Positions 27,064 through 35,619 of a stretch of 64,000 nt of DNA are shown piece by piece; position 1 is the stretch's first letter, and every line of letters begins with the position of its first letter. This DNA is from an uncultured Eubacteriales bacterium (GTDB lineage: Bacteria; Bacillota; Clostridia; Oscillospirales; Acutalibacteraceae): the NCBI GenBank assembly GCA_934486635.1, contig CAKSPZ010000001.1:248001-312000 (forward strand), read 5' to 3'. Both the position numbers and the translations under genes were made by a program. Under the pieces are notes generated by a model that did not search any database, was not told where the DNA came from, and saw nothing but the letters and a program-made list of their open reading frames with translations.

Positions 27064-27108
27064 GATGAACTGATTATCTTGTATAAATGCGAAGATAATC
27101 AGTTCATC
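27064..27108. terminator. bidirectional terminator
   Basis: Perfect 17-bp stem (27064-27080 with 27092-27108) with an 11-base loop between convergent genes. Confidence 0.88.
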
Positions 27109-27116
27109 TTTTGGCT

Positions 27117-27812
27117 TTATTTTATTTTTGATTTAATAGAGTTTTCAGTTGACTGAATTAAATTATATAAAGAAGATGCATACAATGAATAATCTACTGT
27201 TAATTTACTGGGTGAAAGAACAATTTTTCTTACATCATTAACTTTGACATCTTTGTTTTTATTTGAGTTATTAATTGTATCATTAATATCTGATTCAAGT
27301 AAACAAAGAGATGCATTTGTTAAAGATTTATACTTAACACTTTCAATACTGAATAAGCCTTGAGGGTTTTTAGGATTTGCTGAATAGATAAACCTAAATG
27401 CGTTATATACACTTATCATTATGTATGCAGATATACTTTCAATAAGGTGTTTATTATTGATTTTTTGCAGTAAATCAAATATAATGTTTATTGAATTAAA
27501 CAATAACTTTTTATTTAAAGTTGGTAAAACACTACCGGTAAATACATTATCTTTTAAAATGGTCGGATCTGGAATATCTTCTATGGTAAGTTTAGTTCCA
27601 TCTTTATTTGGAGTCAAACCAAGTAGGTAATCACACGATACATTGTAATAATTAGATAATTTTATTACAAAATCAAGTCCACATTCACGAATTCCTTTTT
27701 CATAATGAGATAATAGTGCTTGAGAAATATTTAAATCAGTTGCTGCTTGCTTTTGGCTTAACCCCTTTTCTTTTCTGAGTAAAGTTATAATTCTAGAAAA
27801 ATCTTTATTCAT
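27117..27812 (-). CDS. XRE-family transcriptional regulator
   Basis: 231 residues. An N-terminal helix-turn-helix (about 4-62: RIITLLRKEKGLSQKQAATD, LNISQALLSHYEKGI) is joined to a 150-residue helical C-terminal domain of no recognised family. It is transcribed divergently from the histidine phosphatase gene with interlocked promoters, so it probably represses its own promoter and perhaps the neighbour's. No prophage genes lie next to it. Confidence 0.85.
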   Translation of the reverse strand: MNKDFSRIITLLRKEKGLSQKQAATDLNISQALLSHYEKGIRECGLDFVIKLSNYYNVSCDYLLGLTPNKDGTKLTIEDIPDPTILKDNVFTGSVLPTLNKKLLFNSINIIFDLLQKINNKHLIESISAYIMISVYNAFRFIYSANPKNPQGLFSIESVKYKSLTNASLCLLESDINDTINNSNKNKDVKVNDVRKIVLSPSKLTVDYSLYASSLYNLIQSTENSIKSKIK

Positions 27813-27867
27813 TAGGTGCCCCCTGTAAGCTGAATTGTTTAGTAGATTTTTTATTAACGACTGGTAA

Positions 27868-27918
27868 ATTATATAACATTATAAACATTTTGTAAAGACT
27901 TGTTTTTAAAATTATTAT
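27868..27918. promoter_or_regulatory. interlocked divergent promoters
   Basis: Minus strand: TTTACA (27891-27896 complement), 17-base spacer, TATAAT (27868-27873 complement), reading into the XRE gene. Plus strand: TTGTAA (27890-27895), 17 bases, TATTAT (27913-27918), reading into the phosphatase. The two -35 boxes share the same six bases or so, so polymerase binding should be mutually exclusive. Confidence 0.55.
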
Positions 27919-27936
27919 ATCATAAGGAGATTTTTT

Positions 27937-28638
27937 ATGAAAACTTATCAAATACACCTTATTCGTCATGGGCTAACGAATGAAAATTTAAGGGGTCAAT
28001 ATATTGGGTCAACAGATGTAGCATTATCTAATGAAGGGATTAATAGGTTAAAAGAACTTAAAAGTAATTTTACTTATCCAAATGCAGATAAAATATTTAG
28101 TAGCCCATTATTGAGATGTAGGCAAACAGCTGAATTGTTATATCCAGAAAATGAAATTGTTAAAGTTGATGGATTATCTGAATGTAACTTTGGAGAATGG
28201 GAAGGAAAGAAAGCTACTGACTTAAAAAATAATGAAAAATTTAAACAATGGTTAAATAATTCAAATGAAGTATCTCCGGATGGGGGAGAAAGTATGAATG
28301 AGTTTACTACTCGTATTTTTGTAACTTTTGAAAAGCTAGTTGAGGATATTATAAGAAATAACTATAAGGATACTGTTATAGTTACTCATGGTGGAGTTAT
28401 TATGACTATTCTTGCAGCTTATGGAGTTCCAAGAGCTAAATTTTATGATTGGGTTGTTAATAATGGCTGTGGATATTCAATTAGGTTAATGCCTAGTTTG
28501 TGGATGCGTCAGAAGGTTGCAGAGGTATATTCAAAGATTCCATGTGATTTGACTCGTGAAAATAATGAGGAATCCATGTATATTCTAGATTTAGTTCGAG
28601 AAGCTTCTGACAGGGCTTATGGTAATAAGGAAAATTAA
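27937..28638 (+). CDS. histidine phosphatase family protein (phosphoglycerate mutase-like)
   Basis: 233 residues with the catalytic RHG motif (IHLIRHGLTNENLRGQYIGS), the second arginine in SSPLLRCRQTAELLYPE, LSECNFGEWEGKK and the distal catalytic histidine in TVIVTHGGVIM. The set resembles the CobC/GpmB group that acts on small phosphoesters; the true substrate is not clear. It carries an extra C-terminal tail of about 45 residues after the conserved fold. AAGGAG lies 9 bases upstream. Confidence 0.88.
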   Translation: MKTYQIHLIRHGLTNENLRGQYIGSTDVALSNEGINRLKELKSNFTYPNADKIFSSPLLRCRQTAELLYPENEIVKVDGLSECNFGEWEGKKATDLKNNEKFKQWLNNSNEVSPDGGESMNEFTTRIFVTFEKLVEDIIRNNYKDTVIVTHGGVIMTILAAYGVPRAKFYDWVVNNGCGYSIRLMPSLWMRQKVAEVYSKIPCDLTRENNEESMYILDLVREASDRAYGNKEN

Positions 28639-28649
28639 TTTTGTATATT

Positions 28650-28683
28650 AAAAAGCGGCACACTATACCGCGTGTCGCTTTTT
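28650..28683 (+). terminator. terminator of the histidine phosphatase gene, with shared apical loop motif
   Basis: Stem AAAAAGCGGCAC (28650-28661) with GTGTCGCTTTTT (28672-28683), one G-U, loop ACTATACCGC (28662-28671). The loop matches those of hairpins at 23419 and 55373. Confidence 0.85.
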
Positions 28684-28707
28684 GTTACATTTTATGAGAA
28701 GTATAAT

Positions 28708-28750
28708 AAAAAGCATAGTACTATATTATTAACGTAGTACTATGCTTTTT
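28708..28750 (-). terminator. terminator after tRNA-Val
   Basis: Perfect 16-bp stem (28708-28723 with 28735-28750) whose arms end in A5 and T5, directly downstream of tRNA-Val on the minus strand. Confidence 0.85.
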
Positions 28751-28757
28751 TATATGA

Positions 28758-28834
28758 TGGTGGATACAATGGGACTCGAACCCATGACCTCTCGCGTGTG
28801 AAGCGAACGCTCTAACCAGCTGAGCTATGCGTCC
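28758..28834 (-). tRNA. tRNA-Val (CAC)
   Basis: 77 bases including an encoded CCA. The cloverleaf is complete: D stem GCTC/GAGC, anticodon stem TTCGC/GCGAG with loop TTCACAC (anticodon CAC), T stem ATGGG/CCCAT with TTCGAGT. The acceptor stem has a C4-A69 mismatch. It decodes GUG. A terminator lies between it and the tRNA-Glu gene upstream. Confidence 0.9.
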
Positions 28835-28849
28835 TTTTATATTTTCCTA

Positions 28850-28886
28850 AAAAACAAAGCCCTTAAAAATAAAGGGCTTTGTTTTT
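28850..28886 (-). terminator. terminator between tRNA-Glu and tRNA-Val
   Basis: Perfect 15-bp stem (AAAAACAAAGCCCTT and its complement) with loop AAAAATA. It should stop most transcripts from tRNA-Met/Glu before tRNA-Val. Confidence 0.85.
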
Positions 28887-28896
28887 ATATAATTTA

Positions 28897-28971
28897 TGGT
28901 GACCCGGACGGGAATCGAACCCGTGTTACCGCCGTGAAAGGGCGGTGTCTTAACCGCTTGACCACCGGGCC
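28897..28971 (-). tRNA. tRNA-Glu (TTC)
   Basis: 75 bases including CCA. Acceptor GGCCCGG pairs with CCGGGTC with one G-U; anticodon stem CCGCC/GGCGG, loop CTTTCAC (anticodon TTC); T stem ACGGG/CCCGT. Confidence 0.95.
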
Positions 28972-28984
28972 ATAATTTACTTAA

Positions 28985-29061
28985 TGGTAGCGGTAATTGG
29001 ATTTGAACCAATGACACTCCGGGTATGAACCGAATGCTCTAGCCAACTGAGCTATACCGCC
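28985..29061 (-). tRNA. tRNA-Met (CAT), elongator type
   Basis: 77 bases including CCA. Acceptor GGCGGTA pairs with TACCGCT; anticodon loop TTCATAC on stem TCGG/CCGG. The fully paired first base pair (G1-C72-like) and absence of the three G-C pairs of initiator tRNA point to an elongator Met tRNA, although CAT can also be Ile2. Confidence 0.9.
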
Positions 29062-29098
29062 TTATGTTTGTGATTCACTTGAGCAGTGAACGAGTTTT

Positions 29099-29127
29099 AT
29101 TATATTACATAAAAAAGCTATTGTCAA
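29099..29127 (-). promoter_or_regulatory. consensus sigma-A promoter of the tRNA operon
   Basis: On the minus strand TTGACA (29122-29127), a 17-base spacer, then TATAAT (29099-29104): a perfect consensus. A small hairpin TTCACT/AGTGAA lies in the leader before tRNA-Met. Confidence 0.85.
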
Positions 29128-29159
29128 CAGTTTTTTTAAAAAATTTTTTAAAAATTTTT

Positions 29160-29870
29160 TTACCAATTATCTATACCAGAACGCTGTATTGCACCGACTA
29201 TTTTTTTTCTAAGATGAGGATAATTTTTTTCAAGATTTACTAAAAGTTCTTTTGCATCTTGACGAGCAGTATTACCGTTAGCAGGACAAGCACTTTTTAT
29301 AATGGGTAAATTATTTCTTTGTATAAATGAAATGATTTTATTTTCTTCACAAAAAATAAGTGGCCGAATCATATACAAATTTTTTCTTGATAAGTAAGTG
29401 ACAGGAGAAAAACAACCAATATTGCCGCAATTAAAGAGATTCATTAAAAAAGTTTCAGTGACATCCTCAAAATTATGCCCGAGGGCGATTTTATTGCAAT
29501 CTAATTCGTTAGCAAGATTATGTAAGATTCCTCTACGCATTCTTGCACAAAGACTACAAGGATTAGATTCTTTGCGTTCGTCAAAAATTAAAGGCCCAAG
29601 TTTACTGCGTTTAATTACGTAAGGAATGTTTAATTTTTTGCAAAGTTCTTCGACAGAAGAAAAATCGGTTTCTACACTATTGAAACAAGGATCAACAGTA
29701 ATAGCCGTTAATTCGAATTTTTGTGGATAATAATTTTTTATTTGAGAAAGTGCATTTAAAAGGAATATAGAATCTTTTCCACCGGAAACACATACTGCAA
29801 TTTTGTCACCGTTTGATATCATATTATATGTGTCAATAGCGGCACGTACTTTTCCTATTAAATTTTGCAT
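29160..29870 (-). CDS. tRNA 2-thiocytidine biosynthesis TtcA-family protein
   Basis: 236 residues from ATG 29870, about 11 bases after GAGGAG; an alternative GTG lies 12 bases upstream. PP-loop ATPase with KIAVCVSGGKDSIFLLNALS (residues about 23-42), the CSLCARMRRGILHNLANELD cysteine pair and a third cysteine in SACPANG, which together bind the iron-sulfur cluster in TtcA. It thiolates a tRNA base; whether cytidine-32 is the target in Clostridia is not certain. It ends just before the tRNA promoter. Confidence 0.88.
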   Translation of the reverse strand: MQNLIGKVRAAIDTYNMISNGDKIAVCVSGGKDSIFLLNALSQIKNYYPQKFELTAITVDPCFNSVETDFSSVEELCKKLNIPYVIKRSKLGPLIFDERKESNPCSLCARMRRGILHNLANELDCNKIALGHNFEDVTETFLMNLFNCGNIGCFSPVTYLSRKNLYMIRPLIFCEENKIISFIQRNNLPIIKSACPANGNTARQDAKELLVNLEKNYPHLRKKIVGAIQRSGIDNW

Positions 29871-30143
29871 AAAACAACACACTCCTCTTTTTTATTTAGT
29901 TATAGATTATATCATACTTTGTATTTTTTGAAAACTTTTTTGTTTAAAATTAAAACAACAATTTAATTTTTTTAAGATATAATTATTTTTTATAAATAAA
30001 AATAAGATTTAGATTAAATTAATTTACAGCAATGTTGATTTTGTACAAAATAAAAACAGCTGTTTTATAGAATTTAAACCTTTTGATGTAAACATAATAG
30101 ACAATATTTTTGCATTAATAATAAAAAAGTTTTGTATAAGTGC

Positions 30144-30172
30144 TTGATTTTTCAGAAATTTTATATTATAAT
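30144..30172 (+). promoter_or_regulatory. promoter of the mraZ-ftsZ cluster
   Basis: TTGATT (30144-30149), 17-base spacer, TATAAT (30167-30172); transcription should begin near 30179, just before the MraZ boxes. Confidence 0.75.
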
Positions 30173-30184
30173 TATGAAAAATAA

Positions 30185-30219
30185 GTGGTGAAAGGTGGGG
30201 TAAAGTAGAGCAAGGTGGT
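30185..30219 (+). promoter_or_regulatory. MraZ-binding box array, 10-bp period
   Basis: Four pentamers spaced exactly 10 bases apart: GTGGT (30185), GTGGG (30195), GTAGA (30205, degenerate) and GTGGT (30215). Repeats of GTGGG-N5 are the known target of MraZ, which represses or tunes its own operon. They lie from about +7 to +41 relative to the predicted start site. Confidence 0.75.
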
Positions 30220-30255
30220 TTATGTTGCTCGTCTTTATCTATTTGGGTAAGCGTT

Positions 30256-30675
30256 ATGTTGATAGGAGAGTACCAACATAATATTGATTCCAAGGGTAGA
30301 GTTGCGGTTCCGTCAAAGTTCCGTGATGACTTGGGTGCGCTTTTTTATATTACCAAAGGCCTTGATAATTGCTTATTTGTTTTACCACAAGAAGAATGGA
30401 TTAAGTTAGTTGAAAAGGTTAAGTCATTACCAATTTCTAAAGCCAGAAGTTTGCAAAGGTTTTTTTTCTCTGGTGCAGCAGAAGTAATTCCAGACAAACA
30501 GGGGAGAATTTTAATTCCTCAACAATTAAGGGAACATGCAGCGCTTGATAAGGAAATTACCTTTATAGGAACTTCCAGCAGGGTGGAAATATGGAATAGC
30601 AGAAGGTGGGAGGAGTTTAATTCAGAGCTGACGCAGGAAAGTATTGCACAGGCGATGGATATGCTCGATTTGTAG
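30256..30675 (+). CDS. mraZ: transcriptional regulator MraZ
   Basis: 139 residues made of two SpoVT/AbrB-like domains, each with the DxxGR motif: YQHNIDSKGRVAVPSKFRDD at 6-25 and EVIPDKQGRILIPQQLREHA at about 77-96. MraZ forms a ring that binds the repeat array just upstream and controls the division cluster. The Shine-Dalgarno sequence is weak. It is the first gene of the cluster. Confidence 0.96.
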   Translation: MLIGEYQHNIDSKGRVAVPSKFRDDLGALFYITKGLDNCLFVLPQEEWIKLVEKVKSLPISKARSLQRFFFSGAAEVIPDKQGRILIPQQLREHAALDKEITFIGTSSRVEIWNSRRWEEFNSELTQESIAQAMDMLDL

Positions 30676-30690
30676 AAAGGATATAAGCCA

Positions 30691-31617
30691 ATGAAATTTT
30701 CACATATACCAGTTTTGCTATCTGAGGCAATTGATGGACTGTCAATAAAGCCATCTGGAACTTATATAGATGGGACAGCAGGTGGAGGAGGACATTCTGA
30801 AGCCATTTTAAAAAGATTAAAGACAGGTAGGCTAATATCAATAGATCAAGATCCAGATGCGATTGCCTTTTTAAAACAAAAGTTTTCAAAATATAATAAT
30901 TCTATTATAATTCAAAATAATTTTGAAAATATGGATAATGTTATCAAAGAATTATCTATAGATTCTGTAGATGGAATTCTTTTGGATATAGGAGTATCCT
31001 CACATCAATTTGATACTCCGGAGAGAGGTTTTTCTTACCATTATGATGCACCACTAGATATGAGAATGAGTCAAAGTGGAACAAGTGCTGCTGATTTAGT
31101 TAATACACTTTCGTGGCAAGAATTAGCTAAGATTATTAGTGACTACAGTGAAGAAAAGTTTGCTAAAAATATTTCGCTTGCTATAGTTAAAGAAAGAGAA
31201 ATTGCTCCGATTGAAACAACGGGAAGGTTGGCTGAAATTATAAAATCGGCTGTTCCGGCTAAAGTTAGAAGAGAAGGTGGCCATCCGGCAAGAAAAACTT
31301 TTCAGGCACTTAGAATTGCGGTCAATGGTGAACTGGATGTATTATCAAGGGGGCTGGATGCGGCTTTTTCTATACTAAAACCAGGAGGAAGATTAGTTGT
31401 TATTACTTTTCACTCGCTTGAAGATAGAATTGTAAAAAAAAGAATGGCAAGTTGGTGTGAAGGTTGTACGTGTCCTCCAGACTTTCCAATATGTGTATGT
31501 AATAAAAAACCGCAAGCAAAACTGATTAATAAAAAAGTTATAGAAGCATCGCCTCAAGAATTATTGGATAATCCAAGAAGTAGAAGTGCAAAGCTTAGAG
31601 TTTGTATGAAAATGTAA
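30691..31617 (+). CDS. rsmH: 16S rRNA (cytosine-1402-N4)-methyltransferase RsmH
   Basis: 308 residues (MraW). SAM-binding motif TYIDGTAGGGGHSEAIL near 27-43, DGILLDIGVSSHQFDTPERG, and the late VITFHSLEDRIVKKRM. It methylates C1402 of 16S rRNA. Starts 15 bases after mraZ with GAAAGGAT; co-transcribed. Confidence 0.97.
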   Translation: MKFSHIPVLLSEAIDGLSIKPSGTYIDGTAGGGGHSEAILKRLKTGRLISIDQDPDAIAFLKQKFSKYNNSIIIQNNFENMDNVIKELSIDSVDGILLDIGVSSHQFDTPERGFSYHYDAPLDMRMSQSGTSAADLVNTLSWQELAKIISDYSEEKFAKNISLAIVKEREIAPIETTGRLAEIIKSAVPAKVRREGGHPARKTFQALRIAVNGELDVLSRGLDAAFSILKPGGRLVVITFHSLEDRIVKKRMASWCEGCTCPPDFPICVCNKKPQAKLINKKVIEASPQELLDNPRSRSAKLRVCMKM

Positions 31618-31641
31618 TTTTGTATGATAGGAGTTGATAAA

Positions 31642-32124
31642 ATGGCATTAGGAGAGAAAAACGTAGCTTATGATATATCGTTATTTGAAGAACATAAGCC
31701 TTTAGATGTAAATAAAAATAATGTTTTAAAGTTACCTAAAAATAATGTCAATGCAAAATTAAAAGCTAAAAATCATCTTATGACATTAGTGTTTACAGTA
31801 TTAACTTTTTCACTTAGTGTTGCTATTGTTGGAACAATGGTTTTTAATCAAGTTCAACTTACAGAAATTACAGATAAAACAAATAAAATAACAAAACAAT
31901 TGGAAGAAAGTCGCAGTGAAAATACTCAATTACAAATGAAGGTAAATGAAAAATTAGCACCGGGAATGGTAGAAGAATATGCTAAAAGTAAATTATTAAT
32001 GGAAAAAACAAGTCCTTGTCAGGTTGAATATTTTAGTTTGTCGACTGGAGATAAAGTGGAAGTAACTCAAAATAAAGGGAAAAATATTATAGATAATTTT
32101 TTAACGTTTATGGGCATAAGATAA
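31642..32124 (+). CDS. ftsL: cell division protein FtsL-like
   Basis: 160 residues from ATG 31642, 8 bases after TAGGAG. Cytoplasmic N-terminus of about 50 residues, one membrane helix (about 54-74, VFTVLTFSLSVAIVGTMVFN), then a coiled coil (KTNKITKQLEESRSENTQLQ). This topology and its place between rsmH and the PBP gene identify FtsL, a divisome partner of DivIC and the septal PBP. Sequence is poorly conserved as usual. Confidence 0.82.
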   Translation: MALGEKNVAYDISLFEEHKPLDVNKNNVLKLPKNNVNAKLKAKNHLMTLVFTVLTFSLSVAIVGTMVFNQVQLTEITDKTNKITKQLEESRSENTQLQMKVNEKLAPGMVEEYAKSKLLMEKTSPCQVEYFSLSTGDKVEVTQNKGKNIIDNFLTFMGIR

Positions 32125-32151
32125 ATTTTAACTAAATAAATATTAATGATA

Positions 32152-32179
32152 GAGAGTTAAGATATAAGTCTTGACTCTC
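32152..32179 (+). other. hairpin upstream of the PBP gene
   Basis: GAGAGTTAAGA (32152-32162) pairs with TCTTGACTCTC (32169-32179) with one G-U pair and no T run, just before the PBP ribosome binding site. A similar ATATCAAG/CTTGATAT hairpin (34506-34531) precedes mraY. They may tune translation or mRNA decay within the operon. Confidence 0.45.
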
Positions 32180-32203
32180 ATGATGTTTATGGAGGATCAA
32201 ATT

Positions 32204-34432
32204 ATGGCAAAAGGAACCACCATTAGAATGTGGCGCAGAGCACTTTTTGTATTAATTGCACTTATTGTTATTGGCTTTGGTGTAATTGTATTTAGATTGG
32301 TACAATTACAAATAGTACAAGGAGAAAGCTTGCAACAAATGGCAACAGAACAACAGCTTAAAGATACAAAAATAAATGCGCAAAGGGGAACAATTTACGA
32401 TTGCAATATGAAACCTTTGGCTCAAAGTGCCACAGTATGGACGGTTGTTTTGGAATCGGCTTACTTAAAAGATGATGACACTAAAGAAAAAGTAGCTAAT
32501 GGATTATCTCAAATATTAGATATGAATAAGGACGAAATACTTGAAAAGGCAAATAAAAAGTCATTTTATACGGTTATAAAAAGAAAAGTAGAAAGTGATA
32601 TAAAGGATAAAATTATAGAATTTCAAAAAGATAATAAAATAACCACAGGAATTCGTTTGGTAGAGGATTATAAAAGATATTATCCTTATGGGGACTTTGC
32701 TTCTTGTGTAATAGGATTTACAGGTACGGATAGTCAAGGTTTATCTGGACTTGAGAGTTATTATAATGAATATCTTACAGGTCAGTCAGGTAGATTGGTA
32801 ACCGCAAGAAATGCTATTGGAACAGATATGCCATTTGATTATGAAAAAATGATTCCAGCACAAAATGGAAGTAATTTAGTTTTATGCATTGATGAAGTAA
32901 TTCAACATTTTCTTGAAAAAGGGTTAGAAGAAGGAATAATAAACAATAAGGTTATGAATAGAGCCGGTGCTATAATGATGGATGTAAATACCGGAGCTGT
33001 ATTGGGAATGGCAGTTAAGGGCGGATATGACCTTAATCAACCTTTTGAAATAGCTGATGCAACAGTAAAAGAACAAATTGAATCATTACCAGAAGAAGAA
33101 CGCTCAAAGGCAAAAGCAGAGGCGTTGGAAGCACAATGGAGAAATAAAATAGTAAATGATACATACATGCCAGGTTCTGTTTATAAGCAAATAACTACAG
33201 CAATGGCTTTTGAAGAAAATTTAATAAACGAAAAAACTAATTTTAATTGTACAGGGAGTTTTGTACCGTTTAATGGAGCAAGGCCTATTAAATGCCATAA
33301 ACATGGTGGACATGGAAGTCAATTATTTGAGCGAGCTTTTTGTAATTCATGCAATCCGGCTTTTATTCAAATAGGACAATTAATAGGTGCTGAGCGGTTT
33401 TATAAATATTATCAAGCATTTGGTTTTACAGAAAAAACAGGAATAGATTTACCTGGAGAAGCTAAAGGAATTTTTTTTAGTAAAGATGGAAGTATGGGAC
33501 CAATGGATTTAGCTGTTGCTTCTTTTGGACAAAACTTTAGTATTACACCGTTACAAATGGTGACAGCGGCAGCAGCCATAGCTAATGGGGGGCATCTTGT
33601 TAAACCTCATGTAGTAAAACAAATAATTGATAATGATGGAAATATTATAAAAAATTTTGATAGAGTGGAAAAAAGACAGGTTATTTCTGAAGATACGTCA
33701 AAGAGAATTTGTAAGTTATTAATGCAAAATGCAATAGATGGAGGAGCAAAAAATGGATATGTTCCGGGGTACAGAGTAGGAGGAAAAACTGGAACTTCGC
33801 AGAAAATAGGAAATAGTGGTCCTGATGGTATGGACTATATTGCATCATTTTGCGGAATGGCTCCAGCAGATAATCCTAAAGTTATTTTATTAATTTATTA
33901 TGATACACCCAAAGGTCCTAGTTATTATGGTGCAGCAGTAGCGGCACCGACTTTTGCAAAGGTTATGCAAGACGCGTTACCTTATCTTGGAATAGAAAGA
34001 AAATATACTGATGAAGAAATAGAAAAACTAGATATACCGGTTCCTTTTTTAGTAGGTTCTTCAGTTTCACAAGCAAAAAATCAAGCTATAAATTTACAGT
34101 TAAATCCGGTAATATACGGAGAGGGAGAATCGGTAGTAGCACAGATACCGGAAGTTGGTACAAAAATTCCAAAAGGCGGAAAAATAGTATTATATACAGA
34201 TGAAGATAGTTCAAATAAAAAATCAGTTGTGCCTAAATTTACTGGACTTAGCTTGTCTGCGGCAAATAAAGCAGCGGCAGAAGCAGGTCTTAATATAACG
34301 ATAAAGGGAGCATCACTTTCAGGAAACTTATCCGTTTGTGCAAGTCAGAGTATAGCGGAAGGGACGCAAGTAAATCAAGGTACAGTTATAACGCTGGAGT
34401 TTTCGCAAAGTAAATCAGAAAATAATGACTGA
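32204..34432 (+). CDS. class B penicillin-binding protein, PBP2/SpoVD type
   Basis: 742 residues from ATG 32204 (GGAGG 8 bases upstream). N-terminal membrane anchor (about 7-30), dimerisation domain, transpeptidase domain with SxxK at S325 (PGSVYKQ), SCN (CNSCNPAF) and KTG (VGGKTGTSQK) motifs, then two PASTA domains (VPVPFLVGSSVSQAKNQ and SVVPKFTGLSLSAANKA). It crosslinks septal peptidoglycan. Two PASTA domains fit FtsI/Pbp2B of Firmicutes; SpoVD usually has one. Confidence 0.93.
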   Translation: MAKGTTIRMWRRALFVLIALIVIGFGVIVFRLVQLQIVQGESLQQMATEQQLKDTKINAQRGTIYDCNMKPLAQSATVWTVVLESAYLKDDDTKEKVANGLSQILDMNKDEILEKANKKSFYTVIKRKVESDIKDKIIEFQKDNKITTGIRLVEDYKRYYPYGDFASCVIGFTGTDSQGLSGLESYYNEYLTGQSGRLVTARNAIGTDMPFDYEKMIPAQNGSNLVLCIDEVIQHFLEKGLEEGIINNKVMNRAGAIMMDVNTGAVLGMAVKGGYDLNQPFEIADATVKEQIESLPEEERSKAKAEALEAQWRNKIVNDTYMPGSVYKQITTAMAFEENLINEKTNFNCTGSFVPFNGARPIKCHKHGGHGSQLFERAFCNSCNPAFIQIGQLIGAERFYKYYQAFGFTEKTGIDLPGEAKGIFFSKDGSMGPMDLAVASFGQNFSITPLQMVTAAAAIANGGHLVKPHVVKQIIDNDGNIIKNFDRVEKRQVISEDTSKRICKLLMQNAIDGGAKNGYVPGYRVGGKTGTSQKIGNSGPDGMDYIASFCGMAPADNPKVILLIYYDTPKGPSYYGAAVAAPTFAKVMQDALPYLGIERKYTDEEIEKLDIPVPFLVGSSVSQAKNQAINLQLNPVIYGEGESVVAQIPEVGTKIPKGGKIVLYTDEDSSNKKSVVPKFTGLSLSAANKAAAEAGLNITIKGASLSGNLSVCASQSIAEGTQVNQGTVITLEFSQSKSENND

Positions 34433-34550
34433 TTTACATGAGTGTTTTTGTATATTAAAAATTTTCAATGTATGATATAATTTAAAATAAGTTAGTTAAT
34501 GACAAATATCAAGTTTTCAACATCTTGATATATGAGAGGTGGAAAATATT

Positions 34551-35585
34551 ATGGCAAGCATTTGGGTACTAATAGTAATAATGATTTCTTTTATTTCAAC
34601 ATGGCTTTTGGGAAAGAAAGTTATACCGTATCTTCATAAATTAAAATATGGGCAAACAATACTTGAAATTGGGCCATCATGGCATAAAAATAAACAAGGA
34701 ACACCTACAATGGGGGGAATAATATTTATTTTTGGAATATATTTGTCTTTGATTTTATGTATGCCATTATATTTAATTTTCTCTTCAAGTAATATACGTT
34801 TTCAGGAACCACCTTTTATGACGTTAAAAATAATATCAGGTCTTTTTATGGCTCTTGCTTATGGTATAGTGGGATTTTTAGATGACTATATTAAAATAGT
34901 AAAGAAACGTAATCTTGGACTTACAGCATTACAAAAATTAATTTTACAATTTCTTATTGTAGCATCATATTTAATATCTTTATACTTTGCAGAATCAAGC
35001 TATGGAGGAACTAATGTAACATCAACAATAATACCTTTTATTGGAAGAGTGGATTTAGGAATATTTTATTGGCCAATAGCTGCGATAGTAATTGTAGGAA
35101 CGGTAAATGCAGTAAATTTAACAGATGGAATAGATGGACTTAGTACATCAGTTACTTTTTTTGTAGCTATTTTCTTAATGCTAATCTCAGGATTTTTAGG
35201 AATGATTAGTTTAAGCTTAGTTTGTGGAGCCTTAATTGGCGGTTGTTTTGGATTTTTAATTTATAATATACACCCTGCAAAGGTTTTTATGGGAGATACA
35301 GGCTCGTTGTTTTTAGGCGGATTAATTTGTGCAATAGCATTTTCTATGAATATGCCAATAATTTTGCCTGTTGTAGGAATAATTTATGTTATAGAAATGT
35401 TATCAGTTATGATACAAGTAACTTATTTTAAAATAACAAAAGGAAAAAGATTATTTAAAATGAGTCCTTTACACCATCATTTCGAAATGTGCGGTTGGAA
35501 TGAAATGAAAATTTGTACAGTATTTGACATAATTACTATCATATTTGGAATTTTAACAGTTATCTGTGTAGTGTATGGTTATTAA
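34551..35585 (+). CDS. mraY: phospho-N-acetylmuramoyl-pentapeptide transferase MraY
   Basis: 344 residues from ATG 34551, 8 bases after AGGTGG. Ten or so membrane segments with the conserved motifs KQGTPTMGGIIFI, GFLDDYIKIVKKRN (metal-binding aspartates), VNLTDGIDGLSTSV, FMGDTGSLFLGG and SPLHHHFEMCGWNE. It makes lipid I from UDP-MurNAc-pentapeptide and undecaprenyl phosphate. Confidence 0.97.
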   Translation: MASIWVLIVIMISFISTWLLGKKVIPYLHKLKYGQTILEIGPSWHKNKQGTPTMGGIIFIFGIYLSLILCMPLYLIFSSSNIRFQEPPFMTLKIISGLFMALAYGIVGFLDDYIKIVKKRNLGLTALQKLILQFLIVASYLISLYFAESSYGGTNVTSTIIPFIGRVDLGIFYWPIAAIVIVGTVNAVNLTDGIDGLSTSVTFFVAIFLMLISGFLGMISLSLVCGALIGGCFGFLIYNIHPAKVFMGDTGSLFLGGLICAIAFSMNMPIILPVVGIIYVIEMLSVMIQVTYFKITKGKRLFKMSPLHHHFEMCGWNEMKICTVFDIITIIFGILTVICVVYGY

Positions 35586-35619
35586 TTTATACTAATATTG
35601 TTGTTAAGGAGGGGCAAGG

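Larger units (their letters stand above)
29871..30255. other. intergenic region before the mra operon
   Basis: This 385-base AT-rich stretch holds the divergent start regions. A TATAAT (minus, 29906-29911) probably serves ttcA; a promoter and MraZ boxes (30144-30219) serve the division operon. A 14-bp palindrome AAAACAGCTGTTTT (30053-30066) of unknown role lies in between. No open frame of interest was seen. Confidence 0.6.

Noticed and set aside
30053..30066. AAAACAGCTGTTTT palindrome as a terminator of a hidden gene
   Set aside because: It has no T run after it and no gene ends nearby; noted only as a palindrome.
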